NCBI GenBank assembly: GCA_023411395.1
Contig: JAEYOV010000084.1
Coordinates: forward strand, 124,001 to 188,000
DNA: 64,000 nucleotides
Reading direction: 5' to 3'
Source: Bacillota bacterium
Lineage (GTDB): Bacteria > Bacillota > Clostridia > Christensenellales > Aristaeellaceae
Under the pieces are notes generated by a model. That model ran no database searches, was not told the DNA's origin, and saw only the letters and a program-made list of their open reading frames with translations. Shown piece after piece: positions 43,065-53,542 of this stretch. The position numbers were made by a program, and so were the translations under genes. The number at the start of each line of letters is the position of its first letter. Within the stretch, counting starts at the first letter, position 1.

Positions 43065-45194
43065 TCAACCGCCCGGCATCTGAAATTGCACCGTCACCCT
43101 TGTACCCGGGGCTACATACTCCCCTGCCGCGGGCGATTGGGAAACCGCAAGGCCGCTGCCCACGATTTCCATTTCCAGCGACCGCATCCGAAGCAGCCTT
43201 CCGGCCTCCACCATGGAAAGGCCCGAGACATCCGGCGCCCGCACCAGTTCCATGGGCGTCAGCACTTCGCCCTGCTGTGTATAGAGCATGACCTGGCTGC
43301 CAATGGGAAGGGTGGTGCCCGCCGCCGGCATCTGACCTGTCACGGTATCCGACTGGCCGTCATCCACCGTGAGCAATTTCAATTCCCCCAGCGTCTTTCT
43401 GGCGCTTGCCAGGGATTGCCCTGTCACATCCGGCACTGGCACCTCCGGCCTTTGGGTGGCCTTGGGGTCCGCCGGGGAAACGCCCAGATACTTCAGCGCA
43501 TCGGCCATCACCTGCTTGGCAAAGGGGGCCGCCGTAGTACCGCCATAGTCCACCGGTACATGGGCTTCATCGACTACCACCAGGATGGCGAACTGCGGAT
43601 TGTCCGCCGGGGCGAACCCCAGGAAAGAGCCTATGTGCACATCCCGGACGATTTTTCCGTCCTTGTACACCTGGGCGGTGCCCGTTTTGCCGCCGATACG
43701 GTAGCCCGTGATGGCGGCATTCCTGCCGCCGCCATCAGTCACCACGCTTTCCAGCAGCTCCCGCATGGTGGCGGATGTCTCCGGGCTGATGGGGCTGGAG
43801 ACTACCTGGGCCCCATTGCGCTGGAGCACCTCCCCAGCCGGGGAAATGATCTCCGCCACCAGGTAGGGCTTTAGCAGCCTACCGCCGTTCACCGCCGCGC
43901 AGGCCGCGGTGATCAATTGCAGAGGCGTCACCGCTATGCTTTGCCCGAAACCGATGCGGGCGATGTCAACCGTTTTTACATACCGGCTGTTGATCAGTAT
44001 GCCCGTTGCTTCCCCCGGCAAATCGATACCGGTGGGCGAGCCCAGGCCGAACGCCTTCAGGTATTTGTAGAAGGTATCCTTGCCCATGCGCACAGCCAAT
44101 TCCACAAACACCGGATTGCAGCTGTTCTGAAGCGCCTCCCGCATACTTTCTGCGCCGTGGGGCCTGCCCCAGCAGCGGATGGTGTCGCCGTCCACCGTGA
44201 CTTTTCCGGAGCAGTAGAACCTGTCCTCGGGGTTGGTAACGCCGCTGTCCAGGGCGGCTGAGGCGGTAACGATCTTGAAGGTGGAGCCGGGCTCATATAC
44301 GTCGCTGATGATCTGGATGCGCATGAGCTGGGTCAGCGTTTCAATGGCGTCCCGGGGCGGCGCGTTGGGATCGTAATCGGGTTTTGTGACCATGGCCAGG
44401 ATGGCGCCCGTCTTCACATCCATCACGATAAAGTGCACCGCTTTGGCATTGTTTACATTGATGCATTCCCGGGCGGCCTTTTCACAAAGCCCCTGGATGG
44501 TGCTGTCGATGGTGAGCTTCAATGTGTTCCCGGCCTGAGGTTCGATATAGGCCGTCTGGCCGTCGGGCAGCGTGCGCGCCCTGGCGTCCACTTCATGGAT
44601 AAAAGCGCCCGGCTGGCCTTTGAGCAGCGTATCATACTGCTGCTCCAGCCCCGACTGGCCTACGCTGTCCACATTGGTCAGGCCCAGCACCTGGGACAAA
44701 AATACCCCCTTGGGATACCATCGCATGGTGTCCTCGTCAAAGCTGATGCCTTGAAGGACCTTGCTCCTCTGATGCTCGGGCTGCGCCATGAGGCTGCGGA
44801 TCTCATCCACGATCCCCCGGCTCACCTGCCGCTTTAAAATCACCGACGCCTTCTTCTTGTCGGTGATCTTGGCAAGCGCGTTCTCCCGGTTGATGGTCAG
44901 AAGCGGACAGAGGATGTCCAGCATCGCCTCCGGGTCTTTTACCAATTGCGGGTTGGCACATACGATGTAGGCCGTGGTGCTCAGGGTGATCGTCTGTCCC
45001 AGGCGGTCTACGATGCCGCCCCGGCGTGCCGACACGGCGCCGGACCTGGTCCATTGGTTCACGCCCCTGGCTGTCAGGGATTCCGCCTGGAAAATGGTGA
45101 GGCTGCCGATGCGCACACCCACCGCCCCGAAGAGCAAAATAAAAACGCAGGTCAGCAACAGCAGTCTTTTACGAACCAGAAGCTCGGGATACAA
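43065..45194 (-). CDS. Septal penicillin-binding protein with two PASTA domains (FtsI/SpoVD-like)
   Basis: 709 residues. One N-terminal membrane helix, a dimerisation domain, then a transpeptidase domain with SxxK in EPGSTFKI, SxN in NSCNPV and KTG in GGKTGTAQV. Two PASTA domains follow (about 575-640 and 645-709; PVPDVTGQSLASARKTL and APDVSGLSMVEAGRLL). In Bacillus a PASTA-bearing paralogue, SpoVD, works in the spore cortex while PBP2B works at the septum; sequence alone does not separate the two. TTG start at 45194 after GGGGGGA. Confidence 0.95.
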   Translation of the reverse strand: MYPELLVRKRLLLLTCVFILLFGAVGVRIGSLTIFQAESLTARGVNQWTRSGAVSARRGGIVDRLGQTITLSTTAYIVCANPQLVKDPEAMLDILCPLLTINRENALAKITDKKKASVILKRQVSRGIVDEIRSLMAQPEHQRSKVLQGISFDEDTMRWYPKGVFLSQVLGLTNVDSVGQSGLEQQYDTLLKGQPGAFIHEVDARARTLPDGQTAYIEPQAGNTLKLTIDSTIQGLCEKAARECINVNNAKAVHFIVMDVKTGAILAMVTKPDYDPNAPPRDAIETLTQLMRIQIISDVYEPGSTFKIVTASAALDSGVTNPEDRFYCSGKVTVDGDTIRCWGRPHGAESMREALQNSCNPVFVELAVRMGKDTFYKYLKAFGLGSPTGIDLPGEATGILINSRYVKTVDIARIGFGQSIAVTPLQLITAACAAVNGGRLLKPYLVAEIISPAGEVLQRNGAQVVSSPISPETSATMRELLESVVTDGGGRNAAITGYRIGGKTGTAQVYKDGKIVRDVHIGSFLGFAPADNPQFAILVVVDEAHVPVDYGGTTAAPFAKQVMADALKYLGVSPADPKATQRPEVPVPDVTGQSLASARKTLGELKLLTVDDGQSDTVTGQMPAAGTTLPIGSQVMLYTQQGEVLTPMELVRAPDVSGLSMVEAGRLLRMRSLEMEIVGSGLAVSQSPAAGEYVAPGTRVTVQFQMPGG

Positions 45195-45238
45195 AGTTCA
45201 TCCCCCCGGAGGCTCCGGAAAAAAGCACGCAAAGTGCT

Positions 45239-45826
45239 CTATTCCAGGAACCCGAACAGTGTGGCATAAATACCAGTGCGCGCCTGGGGGACGGCGGCCT
45301 GGACGGTTCCGGTATCTTTGCGGGTATCAGGAGCTGTCAGATAAACCACATCCGCTCCCTCGGCCGATACCATGCCAAGTTCGCGGGCCGCGGCGTAGCA
45401 GATTTTCGCGCCGTCCGACGCTTCGTCCAACTGTATCGCCAGCTCATTGTTGGCCTTTTGGCCGGCTTCGATCTGGGTGCGAAGGGAGTTCAGGCTTTTG
45501 GACTTCTCGGTCATTTTGCTGGTGTTTACAAGTGTGATGATGCCCAGCACAAACACGAAAAAGCCCAGGATGCTCAGGGCCGCGGTGAAGGAAAGACCGC
45601 CTTGCACGGGCCGCTCATGGCGGGGCATGGCGCTCTCGGGAGGACGCATGCGCGGAGCGCGCCGGATGGGGCGCCTTGGCGGAATGGGCGTATCGTTTTC
45701 ATCCACGTCGCCATAGGGAAGCAACACATTGGGGCGCACGGTCATCCTGCATGCGCTGCCGCTGCTTACCCCTACCTGGGCATACCTGCCCTTCCCGGCA
45801 CGATTCATGCCGACGGCGCTTGTCAT
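45239..45826 (-). CDS. ftsL: FtsL-like divisome protein with extended N-terminus
   Basis: 195 residues, against about 120 in Bacillus FtsL. A long basic cytoplasmic region rich in Pro and Arg (residues 1-77), one transmembrane helix (78-101) and a coiled coil (about 103-150) with a short C-terminal tail. Assigned mainly by topology and by location between mraZ and the septal PBP gene. ATG 45826; ATG 45808 is possible. Confidence 0.78.
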   Translation of the reverse strand: MTSAVGMNRAGKGRYAQVGVSSGSACRMTVRPNVLLPYGDVDENDTPIPPRRPIRRAPRMRPPESAMPRHERPVQGGLSFTAALSILGFFVFVLGIITLVNTSKMTEKSKSLNSLRTQIEAGQKANNELAIQLDEASDGAKICYAAARELGMVSAEGADVVYLTAPDTRKDTGTVQAAVPQARTGIYATLFGFLE

Positions 45827-45863
45827 ACGTATCCTATCCCCCTTTGGGCCGGTTTAGAACCGG

Positions 45864-46424
45864 CTAAACCTCCAAACTGCCCATAAACTCCAGAATGTCA
45901 TCCTCGTTTTCCTTGTAGTAGCGCTCCACTTCCGCCGCTTTTTCGCTGGTGACAATGCGGATATGGTCCTGCACGCCGCTGATCTCCACATCCCGTGCAT
46001 CGCCCAGCATTTCCTGGCGCAGCTTGGCCGGAAGCAGAAGCCGCCCCTGGTTGTCGCTTTCCACCTTGGGATAACTGAACTTGAAAAACCGGTTCAGGTA
46101 TACCTGCACCTTGGGCTTGTTGCCATGGAGCCGGCGGATTTCCGACATCTCCCGGAGCAATGATTGCCATGTGTGCTGCGGATAAAGAGCAATGGCCTTT
46201 TGATCCCTGGTGGGGCCGATAGTGAACTGCTTGCCGAGACTTTCCCTGTAGTCGGAGGGGATGATGATGCGGCCTTTGCCGTCTATGGCATGGTCATAGC
46301 AGCCAAAAAAGGCGTCCTCGGGCGTGTCCAGAAGCACCTCGCCGGCCTGAACAGGCTTTTCTGCCGCTTCCTGCTGCGGCGCATCCGCCATTCCGCCAGG
46401 CATGCCTTTCTCTTCGTCCGCCAC
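45864..46424 (-). CDS. mraZ: MraZ transcriptional regulator, with N-terminal extension
   Basis: 186 residues; the usual length is about 143-150. Two AbrB-like SpoVT repeats are present (FFGCYDHAIDGKGRIIIPSDYRE and YPKVESDNQGRLLLPAKLR, each split here for length). About 36 acidic/Pro-rich residues precede the first repeat. GTG at 46424 has GGGAGG upstream; no good internal start is evident. MraZ represses or adjusts its own dcw operon, and AAAGTGGTG repeats in the promoter are its likely sites. Usually followed by rsmH, here absent. Confidence 0.95.
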   Translation of the reverse strand: MADEEKGMPGGMADAPQQEAAEKPVQAGEVLLDTPEDAFFGCYDHAIDGKGRIIIPSDYRESLGKQFTIGPTRDQKAIALYPQHTWQSLLREMSEIRRLHGNKPKVQVYLNRFFKFSYPKVESDNQGRLLLPAKLRQEMLGDARDVEISGVQDHIRIVTSEKAAEVERYYKENEDDILEFMGSLEV

Positions 46425-46441
46425 AATTCCACCTCCCTGCC

Positions 46442-46490
46442 CACCACTTGACACCACTTTTAGGGATGTGAAACCATTATGCACCACTTT
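46442..46490 (-). promoter_or_regulatory. Probable MraZ operator: three direct repeats
   Basis: Minus-strand repeats AAAGTGGTG (46490-46482), AAAGTGGTG (46460-46452) and CAAGTGGTG (46450-46442), spaced 30 and 10 bases, so on one helix face. The first lies in the -35/-10 spacer, the others just downstream. They resemble the AAAGTG-type boxes reported for mollicute MraZ. Confidence 0.7.
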
Positions 46491-46504
46491 TTGGAGCACG
46501 TCAA
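46476..46504 (-). promoter_or_regulatory. Promoter of the dcw cluster
   Basis: -35 TTGACG (46504-46499), 17-bp spacer, -10 CATAAT (46481-46476), about 52 bases before the mraZ GTG. Confidence 0.7.
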
Positions 46505-46603
46505 TTCCTGAAGGCAATATTTTTTTCCATCACCACTTCATATCTTTGTAATAAACCGCCATCTTTTGAGAAATTATGTTCGCATTTCCGCCATAACAAG
46601 CAC

Positions 46604-46637
46604 AAAAAAAGCACCCAGGAAATACCTGGGTGCTTTT
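46604..46637. terminator. Bidirectional intrinsic terminator
   Basis: 9-bp stem GCACCCAGG/CCTGGGTGC with a 5-nt loop, AAAAAAA on one side and TTTT on the other. It ends the phosphoesterase gene and isolates the dcw promoter. Confidence 0.85.
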
Positions 46638-46726
46638 GAATTCAGAATTTTCCACAAAAATCCTGCTGATTTGTGAAAATTAGATGAAAATTATCTATAG
46701 ATTTTTTTACGAAGATGGTAGAAAGA

Positions 46727-47461
46727 TTAATTTTCCAGCCGCAGGCCAGGGCGCATGTCCGCCGCCGTCTCCGTGAGATTCAGAAGCTGAAAGCCCAATC
46801 CATCGCAGGAGGCAAGGTAGCAGCGGATCCCCCGCCACATGCCCGTGAAGCCTCCCTTCAGCCCCGGCCCGTGCAGGTGGCCGTAAACCAAATCCGTCAC
46901 GCCGTACCGTTCCATCAGTTCCGTAAATCCGGAAGGTTCCTGCCGCTCGTTGAAAGGCGGATAATGCAGCATTGCAAGTATGGGAAGGCCGGGTCCCTTT
47001 CTTTTGGCATCCTGCAAGGACATTTCAAACCGCATCAGCTCCCGCTGATAAATGCGCATATCCTCCGGTTCAAGCCCTGCCTCACCGGGAAGAACCCATC
47101 CGCGGGTACCGCAAATTACATAATGGTCCAACGCCAGCGCGTCGTTTTGAAGGGCATACATACCTTGGGGCAGCGCGGCCCGGAGCCTTGTTATGGTCCC
47201 CCACCAATAGTCATGGTTGCCCCGCAGCAATACCTTTTTCCCCGGCAGCGCCCCGATGGCGTCAAGGTCAGGCAAAGCATCTTCCAGGCGCATCGCCCAA
47301 CTGATGTCGCCGGGCAGCAGCACCAAATCATCCGGCTTCACCCGCCGGCGCCAGTCTGCCGCAATCTTCTCGAAATGGTTCTCCCAATGGCTTCCGAAGA
47401 CGTCCATGGGCTTTGTATCACCGCCGGGCAGGTGCAGATCGCCAATGGCAAAAATGGTCAT
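46727..47461 (-). CDS. Calcineurin-like metallophosphoesterase
   Basis: 244 residues. Dinuclear metal site motifs in order: FAIGDLHLPG, PGDISWAM, RGNHDYWWG, and GHLHG. The GNHDYWW variant is typical of the YpbG/YkuE-like clostridial group. Probably cytoplasmic (no signal peptide); substrate unknown. ATG 47461 after GGGAGG; upstream in-frame codons run into the hairpin repeat. Confidence 0.93.
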   Translation of the reverse strand: MTIFAIGDLHLPGGDTKPMDVFGSHWENHFEKIAADWRRRVKPDDLVLLPGDISWAMRLEDALPDLDAIGALPGKKVLLRGNHDYWWGTITRLRAALPQGMYALQNDALALDHYVICGTRGWVLPGEAGLEPEDMRIYQRELMRFEMSLQDAKRKGPGLPILAMLHYPPFNERQEPSGFTELMERYGVTDLVYGHLHGPGLKGGFTGMWRGIRCYLASCDGLGFQLLNLTETAADMRPGLRLEN

Positions 47462-47542
47462 GCTTCCTCCCGATGATGTGTTGCTATTGGAATTCCTGTC
47501 CGCTAAGCGGAGTGTGATACCATTAAAGTACGAACCAATCTG

Positions 47543-47746
47543 CGGGGAGAAACGAGGGGCGCAGCGCCCTCGTTTGAAATCGTCTCGGACGGCTCTGCCG
47601 TCCGGGCGGGGGTTTGCGAAGCAAACATTCCTTACACGATTTCCTGGCCGTATGCCCCGTACCGGCCAAGCGCAGCGCAGGACGGTATAGGGGTATACAA
47701 GGAAATCGTGCAAAGCTCGCAAAAATGACAGAATGTCATTTTTGCG
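47543..47746 (-). repeat. Modular hairpin element, copy 4
   Basis: Minus strand: H1 CGCAAAAATGACA/TGTCATTTTTGCG, linker AGCTTTGCACGA, H2 (GATTTCCTTGTATACCCC with GGGGCATACGGCCAGGAAAT, inner TACCG/CGGTA), CGTGTAAGGA, H3 GTTTGCTTCGCAAAC, H4 CGGACGGCAGAGCCGTCCG, then CAAACGAGGGCGCTGCGCCC and CTCGTT. H1 ends 3 bases after the stop of the zinc-ribbon gene. Confidence 0.8.
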
Positions 47747-47749
47747 AAA

Positions 47750-48160
47750 TCACTCTTCTTCTTCTTCGTCCTCGTCCTCCTGCTCCTCTTCCTCATCCTC
47801 GCGTACGCTCTCCAGAGACAGCTCACTCTCGATCTCCCCAAACTCCCGTTCGGGTATCTCCTCATCCACTTCCGGAATGATTTCATCCATCGTGCTCACC
47901 GGATCAATGGTCAGGCTGGCCTCGTCCATAATCTCGGGTGAGTCACCGTCGTCATCGTGTCCGCTGCCGTTCAGCTCCTTCAGGCAGAAAAGACATACGT
48001 CCTTTCCGGGAAGGGCCGGGGCCTCGTTGCACACGGAGCATAGTTCCAGCTCCTCCCGGGGCTGTTCGCCCTTCATTTCCCGCAGGCATACTTTGCAGTA
48101 TTTTTCTCCTTCCTGTATATAATTCAGGTCGCAGCGCGGGCATTTCACCAAATTCATCAT
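47750..48160 (-). CDS. Zinc-ribbon protein with acidic C-terminal tail
   Basis: 136 residues. N-terminal CPRCDLNYIQEGEKYCKVC and CSVCNEAPALPGKDVCLFC form two four-Cys knuckles. From residue ~70 the chain is highly acidic, ending in a run of Glu and Asp (EDEEEEQEDEDEEEEE). Function unknown; the acidic tail suggests a nucleic-acid mimic or chaperone-like partner, which is speculation. ATG 48160 with AAGGAGG. Divergent from the CAP protein gene. Confidence 0.82.
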   Translation of the reverse strand: MMNLVKCPRCDLNYIQEGEKYCKVCLREMKGEQPREELELCSVCNEAPALPGKDVCLFCLKELNGSGHDDDGDSPEIMDEASLTIDPVSTMDEIIPEVDEEIPEREFGEIESELSLESVREDEEEEQEDEDEEEEE

Positions 48161-48317
48161 GGCATCCTCCTTATATTGCGGGCGTGTACTTCCTATTTGA
48201 CGGATTGGCTGATATTTCCTTGCCAGTTCCCTGCCAATTTTGTTGAACATATTTGAAATCTATATTACGCTAACATTACTCAAACGACATAAAGTCGTAA
48301 CAATTTGGAGGTGTCAC

Positions 48318-49229
48318 ATGAACCGTAAGCATATCGCCGCCGTCCTCTGTCTGATTATCGTCCTGACGGCCAGTTCTGCCTTGGCGTCCAGCAGCCCAAC
48401 CTCGCAATTCAGTTACTCCGGCTGGTACATTGTGAACACGCCGCCCTGCAGCACCAAGGCTACCCCTGTTCCCAATAACACCGCCGGGAATGGCGGATCT
48501 ACAGTTCAGCCAACTCCCCGCCCCGCCTCCGTATCTGGCGGCAGCAAAGATATCATGTGGATCATCGATTATAATCCTTCGGGCCAGCCTTGTCCCAACG
48601 CCAAAACCCCGGCACCCAAGACTACTCCCACCGCCAAGCCTACCGCGGCGCCTACCGCCGTTCCTACAGCGGCTCCCACAGTGAACCCCACTGCGGTACC
48701 CACAGCTGTTCCCACCGCAAAGCCTACAACGGCTCCCACAGTGAAGCCCACGGCCGCTCCCACCGCCAAACCTACCGTAAAGCCCACGGCCGCCCCGACG
48801 GTGAAGCCCACGCCTGCTCCGACGCCCGACAATTATACTCCTGTTTCCGTCTCTGCGCAAGAGCAATTGGCGGCAAATTTACTCAATCAGGACCGGGCCA
48901 ACAACGGCTTGTCCGCCCTGACGCTGGATCCCGAGCTTTGCCGGATTGCCCGTATCAAATCCACAGATATGTTCCAAAATAATTACTTTGCCCATCAGTC
49001 CCCCACTCTGGGCAACGCGGGTGACCTGCTTCGCAGCAACGGTTACAAATTCTCCGGCTGGGGTGAGAATATCGCCCATCACGCCAACGTGACAAAGGCA
49101 CAGGCCGCCTTCATGTCCAGCGACGGCCACCGCAGGAACATCCTGGGCAGCCAGTGGACCAAGATGGGCATCGGCGTATGCTTTGACAAAAACGGCTTTG
49201 TATATGTAACACAGATTTTTGTTCGGTAA
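48318..49229 (+). CDS. Secreted CAP/SCP-domain protein with Pro-Thr-rich linker
   Basis: 303 residues. A signal peptide (residues 1-23, ending SALA), a low-complexity region, a run of PTAAPT/KPT repeats (~97-172) that likely spans the wall, and a CAP domain (~180-303): NQDRANNGLSALTLDPEL, YFAHQSPT, WGENIAHH, DGHRRNILG and MGIGVCFDKNGFVYVTQIF. Similar to YkwD-like spore or surface proteins of clostridia. GGAGGTG lies five bases before ATG 48318. Confidence 0.93.
   Translation: MNRKHIAAVLCLIIVLTASSALASSSPTSQFSYSGWYIVNTPPCSTKATPVPNNTAGNGGSTVQPTPRPASVSGGSKDIMWIIDYNPSGQPCPNAKTPAPKTTPTAKPTAAPTAVPTAAPTVNPTAVPTAVPTAKPTTAPTVKPTAAPTAKPTVKPTAAPTVKPTPAPTPDNYTPVSVSAQEQLAANLLNQDRANNGLSALTLDPELCRIARIKSTDMFQNNYFAHQSPTLGNAGDLLRSNGYKFSGWGENIAHHANVTKAQAAFMSSDGHRRNILGSQWTKMGIGVCFDKNGFVYVTQIFVR
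48608..48830 (+). repeat. In-frame PTAAPT/KPT coding repeat
   Basis: Degenerate tandem 12-15-bp units (for example CCCACAGTGAAGCC) inside the CAP gene encoding Pro-Thr-Ala/Lys repeats; a region prone to length change. Confidence 0.8.
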
Positions 49230-49242
49230 CTAGCCTGTTGCT

Positions 49243-49299
49243 GTCCGCTTCCGCCTCGGAAAAGGGAAACCTTTCCGGGGCGGAGAGCGGACGCTTTTT
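49243..49299 (+). terminator. Intrinsic terminator after the CAP gene
   Basis: Long stem GTCCGCTTCCGCC/GGCGGAGAGCGGAC extended by GGAAAAGG/CCTTTCC, followed by CTTTTT. Confidence 0.85.
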
Positions 49300-49694
49300 C
49301 ATGTTCCAGCCGGTTCCGGGCCCGGAGCGGCGCCGGCTCCCATTTGAGGGACCTGCTTTTGCGCGGGGGCCGGATTCACGTATGCACCGGGAAAGCGCAC
49401 ATTCTGCCGGATGTTGGGGACGGCGTTCCCGTACGGAGCGCCCACCTGTTGCAAAATGGCTCGGCCGGCCATGGAACCGGCGGTGTTCATCATCTGCACC
49501 TGCCTGCCCGAACGGACATTGGTGGCCAATGCCGGTTCCACAGGCCGGAAGGACGCGTCATCAATCCGGATATTCTTATCTTTGGACCTGACCTGGGAAA
49601 GCGCCGCACGGACGTTTTCATTGGGCAGGGCAGGCAGCAGAACCGCTTCACTGCGCAGAAGCGCAGGCTGCCGAATAGCTTCCGCAAGCCGCAT
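49299..49694 (-). CDS. Hypothetical protein, Pro/Ala-rich
   Basis: 131 residues, unrecognised. N-terminal half predicted ordered (LAEAIRQPALLRSEAVLLPALPNEN, given in part), the C-terminal third is low complexity (NPAPAQKQVPQMGAGAAPGP). No signal peptide or membrane segment. ATG 49694 has AGGAGGAGT upstream, the main support that it is translated. Convergent with the CAP gene, whose terminator overlaps its stop. Confidence 0.6.
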   Translation of the reverse strand: MRLAEAIRQPALLRSEAVLLPALPNENVRAALSQVRSKDKNIRIDDASFRPVEPALATNVRSGRQVQMMNTAGSMAGRAILQQVGAPYGNAVPNIRQNVRFPGAYVNPAPAQKQVPQMGAGAAPGPEPAGT

Positions 49695-49746
49695 GGAATA
49701 CTCCTCCTGTCATAAAAGCCTTGCTGGGGCTACTCCATGCTATGCC

Positions 49747-49988
49747 TATGCCGGCAAGCGCGTGCGCGCTTGCCGGCATAGCTCGCCCAAATGCACAGCA
49801 TTTGGGCGACTTCGCACGCTTCACTTGTAGCCTTCGCACCATCCTGCGCTTCGCTTGGCTGGTGCAAGGCATACGGTCAGTGAAGCGTGTAAGGACAGGA
49901 TTTCTTCGAAATCCTTCCGAAACCACCGCACATGTCGCTGGTTTCGGATTTACAAACGAGGGGGCTGCGGCCCCCTCGTTACTCCCCC
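49747..49988 (+). repeat. Modular hairpin element, copy 5
   Basis: Plus orientation: double H1 (TATGCCGGCAAGCGC/GCGCTTGCCGGCATA and GCCCAAATGC/GCATTTGGGC), linker GACTTCGCACG, H2 (GCTTCACTTGT pairing through GGCATACGGTCAGTGAAGC, inner GCACC/GGTGC), CGTGTAAGGA, H3 AGGATTTC/GAAATCCT, H4 CCGAAACCA/TGGTTTCGG, ACAAACGAGGGGGC...CCCTCGTT and CTCCCCC. H3 and H4 match copy 2. Confidence 0.8.
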
Positions 49989-50129
49989 AAGGTTCTGCTC
50001 CTAGTTTCAAAAAACGCTGACAACGCCTCCCTCTGGAGGGAGGTGCCACCCGAAGGGTGGCGGTGGGAGGTTAATGCCCTACCATTATGACAATGCCTAC
50101 CTTCAAAGAATATGGAAGTAGGCACTACA
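49989..50129. repeat. Cluster of small hairpins between element copy 5 and engB
   Basis: CCTCCCTCTGGAGGGAGG (perfect palindromic hairpin), CCACCCGAAGGGTGG, and TGCCTACCTTC/GGAAGTAGGCA (50094-50124, possibly the engB terminator). The first two resemble short intergenic repeats frequent in clostridial genomes. Confidence 0.6.
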
Positions 50130-50759
50130 TTATTCAGAAAAAGCCGTTCTCCCCGCCAATGGTATAACAGATGCCTGCGGCAACAGTATCCCTTCCAGCG
50201 CTTTGAGCAATTCCTCCCGCCCGGCCTTGGTCTGGCTGGAGAAAGGGATAATCTCCCACGGCTGAACCAAAAGCGCGCGGCAGATAGGAGCGATATACTT
50301 CATGCGGGCGCCGCGGCTGATCTTGTCGGCCTTGGTGGCAATCACGGTAAAGGGGATGTTCATCGCCCGGAGATAGCCGTTCATGTCCCGGTCGTCTACA
50401 GTGGGCTCATGGCGGATATCCACCAGGTGAAAAACGTGTCTGAGGGCAGGCGCGGCGGAAAAATAACCCTCCATCATCTTCCCCCAGCGCACCCTCTCCC
50501 CCTTGTCCACCTTGGCAAAACCGTAGCCCGGGAGGTCGATGAGGTGGAAGCCATCGTTGATCAGGAAAACGTTGATCAATCTGGTTTTGCCGGGGGTGGA
50601 GCTGGTTTTGGCCAGACCATGCCTTTGGCAAAGGCAGTTGATAAGCGAGCTTTTACCTACGTTGCTCCTGCCTGCCACGGCGATTTGAGGGAGGCCTTCC
50701 CCTGGAAACGGGCCATAGGCAGGCAAGCTCACAACAAATTCCGCGCTTTTGACCTCCAT
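50130..50759 (-). CDS. engB: Ribosome biogenesis GTPase YsxC/EngB
   Basis: 209 residues. Essential GTPase of 50S assembly. G1 GRSNVGKSSLIN, G2 TPGKT, G3 DLPGYG, G4 ATKAD, G5 SSQT. ATG 50759 follows GCAGGGGG, two bases after the lon stop, so it is co-transcribed with lon as in Bacillus. Confidence 0.96.
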   Translation of the reverse strand: MEVKSAEFVVSLPAYGPFPGEGLPQIAVAGRSNVGKSSLINCLCQRHGLAKTSSTPGKTRLINVFLINDGFHLIDLPGYGFAKVDKGERVRWGKMMEGYFSAAPALRHVFHLVDIRHEPTVDDRDMNGYLRAMNIPFTVIATKADKISRGARMKYIAPICRALLVQPWEIIPFSSQTKAGREELLKALEGILLPQASVIPLAGRTAFSE

Positions 50760-50760
50760 C

Positions 50761-53196
<2,436 letters not shown>

Positions 53197-53377
53197 GTTG
53201 GTCCCTCCTTCACGCTATGGGAAAGCCCGCTTGGCAAGGCTCTGTGTACATTATATATACCACAAACACATGTACGGTAATCCGGCACGGGTGTTATTTT
53301 TCTCTTTCCCTCCCATTCCCGGAAAAGGGAAGCCCCTTTGCCCAAGCCTTCCATGGCAAAGCCCGTACGAGCTCCCT

Positions 53378-53406
53378 ATTATAGCAATTCATGGGAAGAA
53401 AAGCAA
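53378..53406 (-). promoter_or_regulatory. Promoter of lonA
   Basis: -35 TTGCTT (53406-53401), 17-bp spacer, perfect -10 TATAAT (53383-53378), leaving a ~175-base leader before the start. Confidence 0.65.
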
Positions 53407-53542
53407 CTGGGACGCGTTCCGTAACAGCTATCAAAATCGGGCGATTTGCGCCGGGCACAGCGCAGGGCCGGATTGAATCATCCGGTCCCCAAGCCCGGCA
53501 GAAATCCACCGCCGACAAACAAACATGTTTCTGGGAAACGCC
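53407..53542. other. lonB-lonA spacer, hairpin only
   Basis: No gene. Around 53465-53490 a hairpin of the form CCGGAT..ATCCGG lies after lonB and may terminate it, but without a T-run. No CtsR or CIRCE operator was found in this spacer. Confidence 0.45.

Noticed and set aside
48608..48830. Possible CRISPR-like or satellite repeat
   Set aside because: The periodicity follows codons for Pro-Thr-Ala/Lys in a signal-peptide-bearing CAP gene; units are too short and there are no spacers.
53197..53377. CtsR or HrcA (CIRCE) heat-shock operator before lonA
   Set aside because: No AGTCAAA-type tandem heptads and no TTAGCACTC inverted repeat could be found in the leader or promoter.
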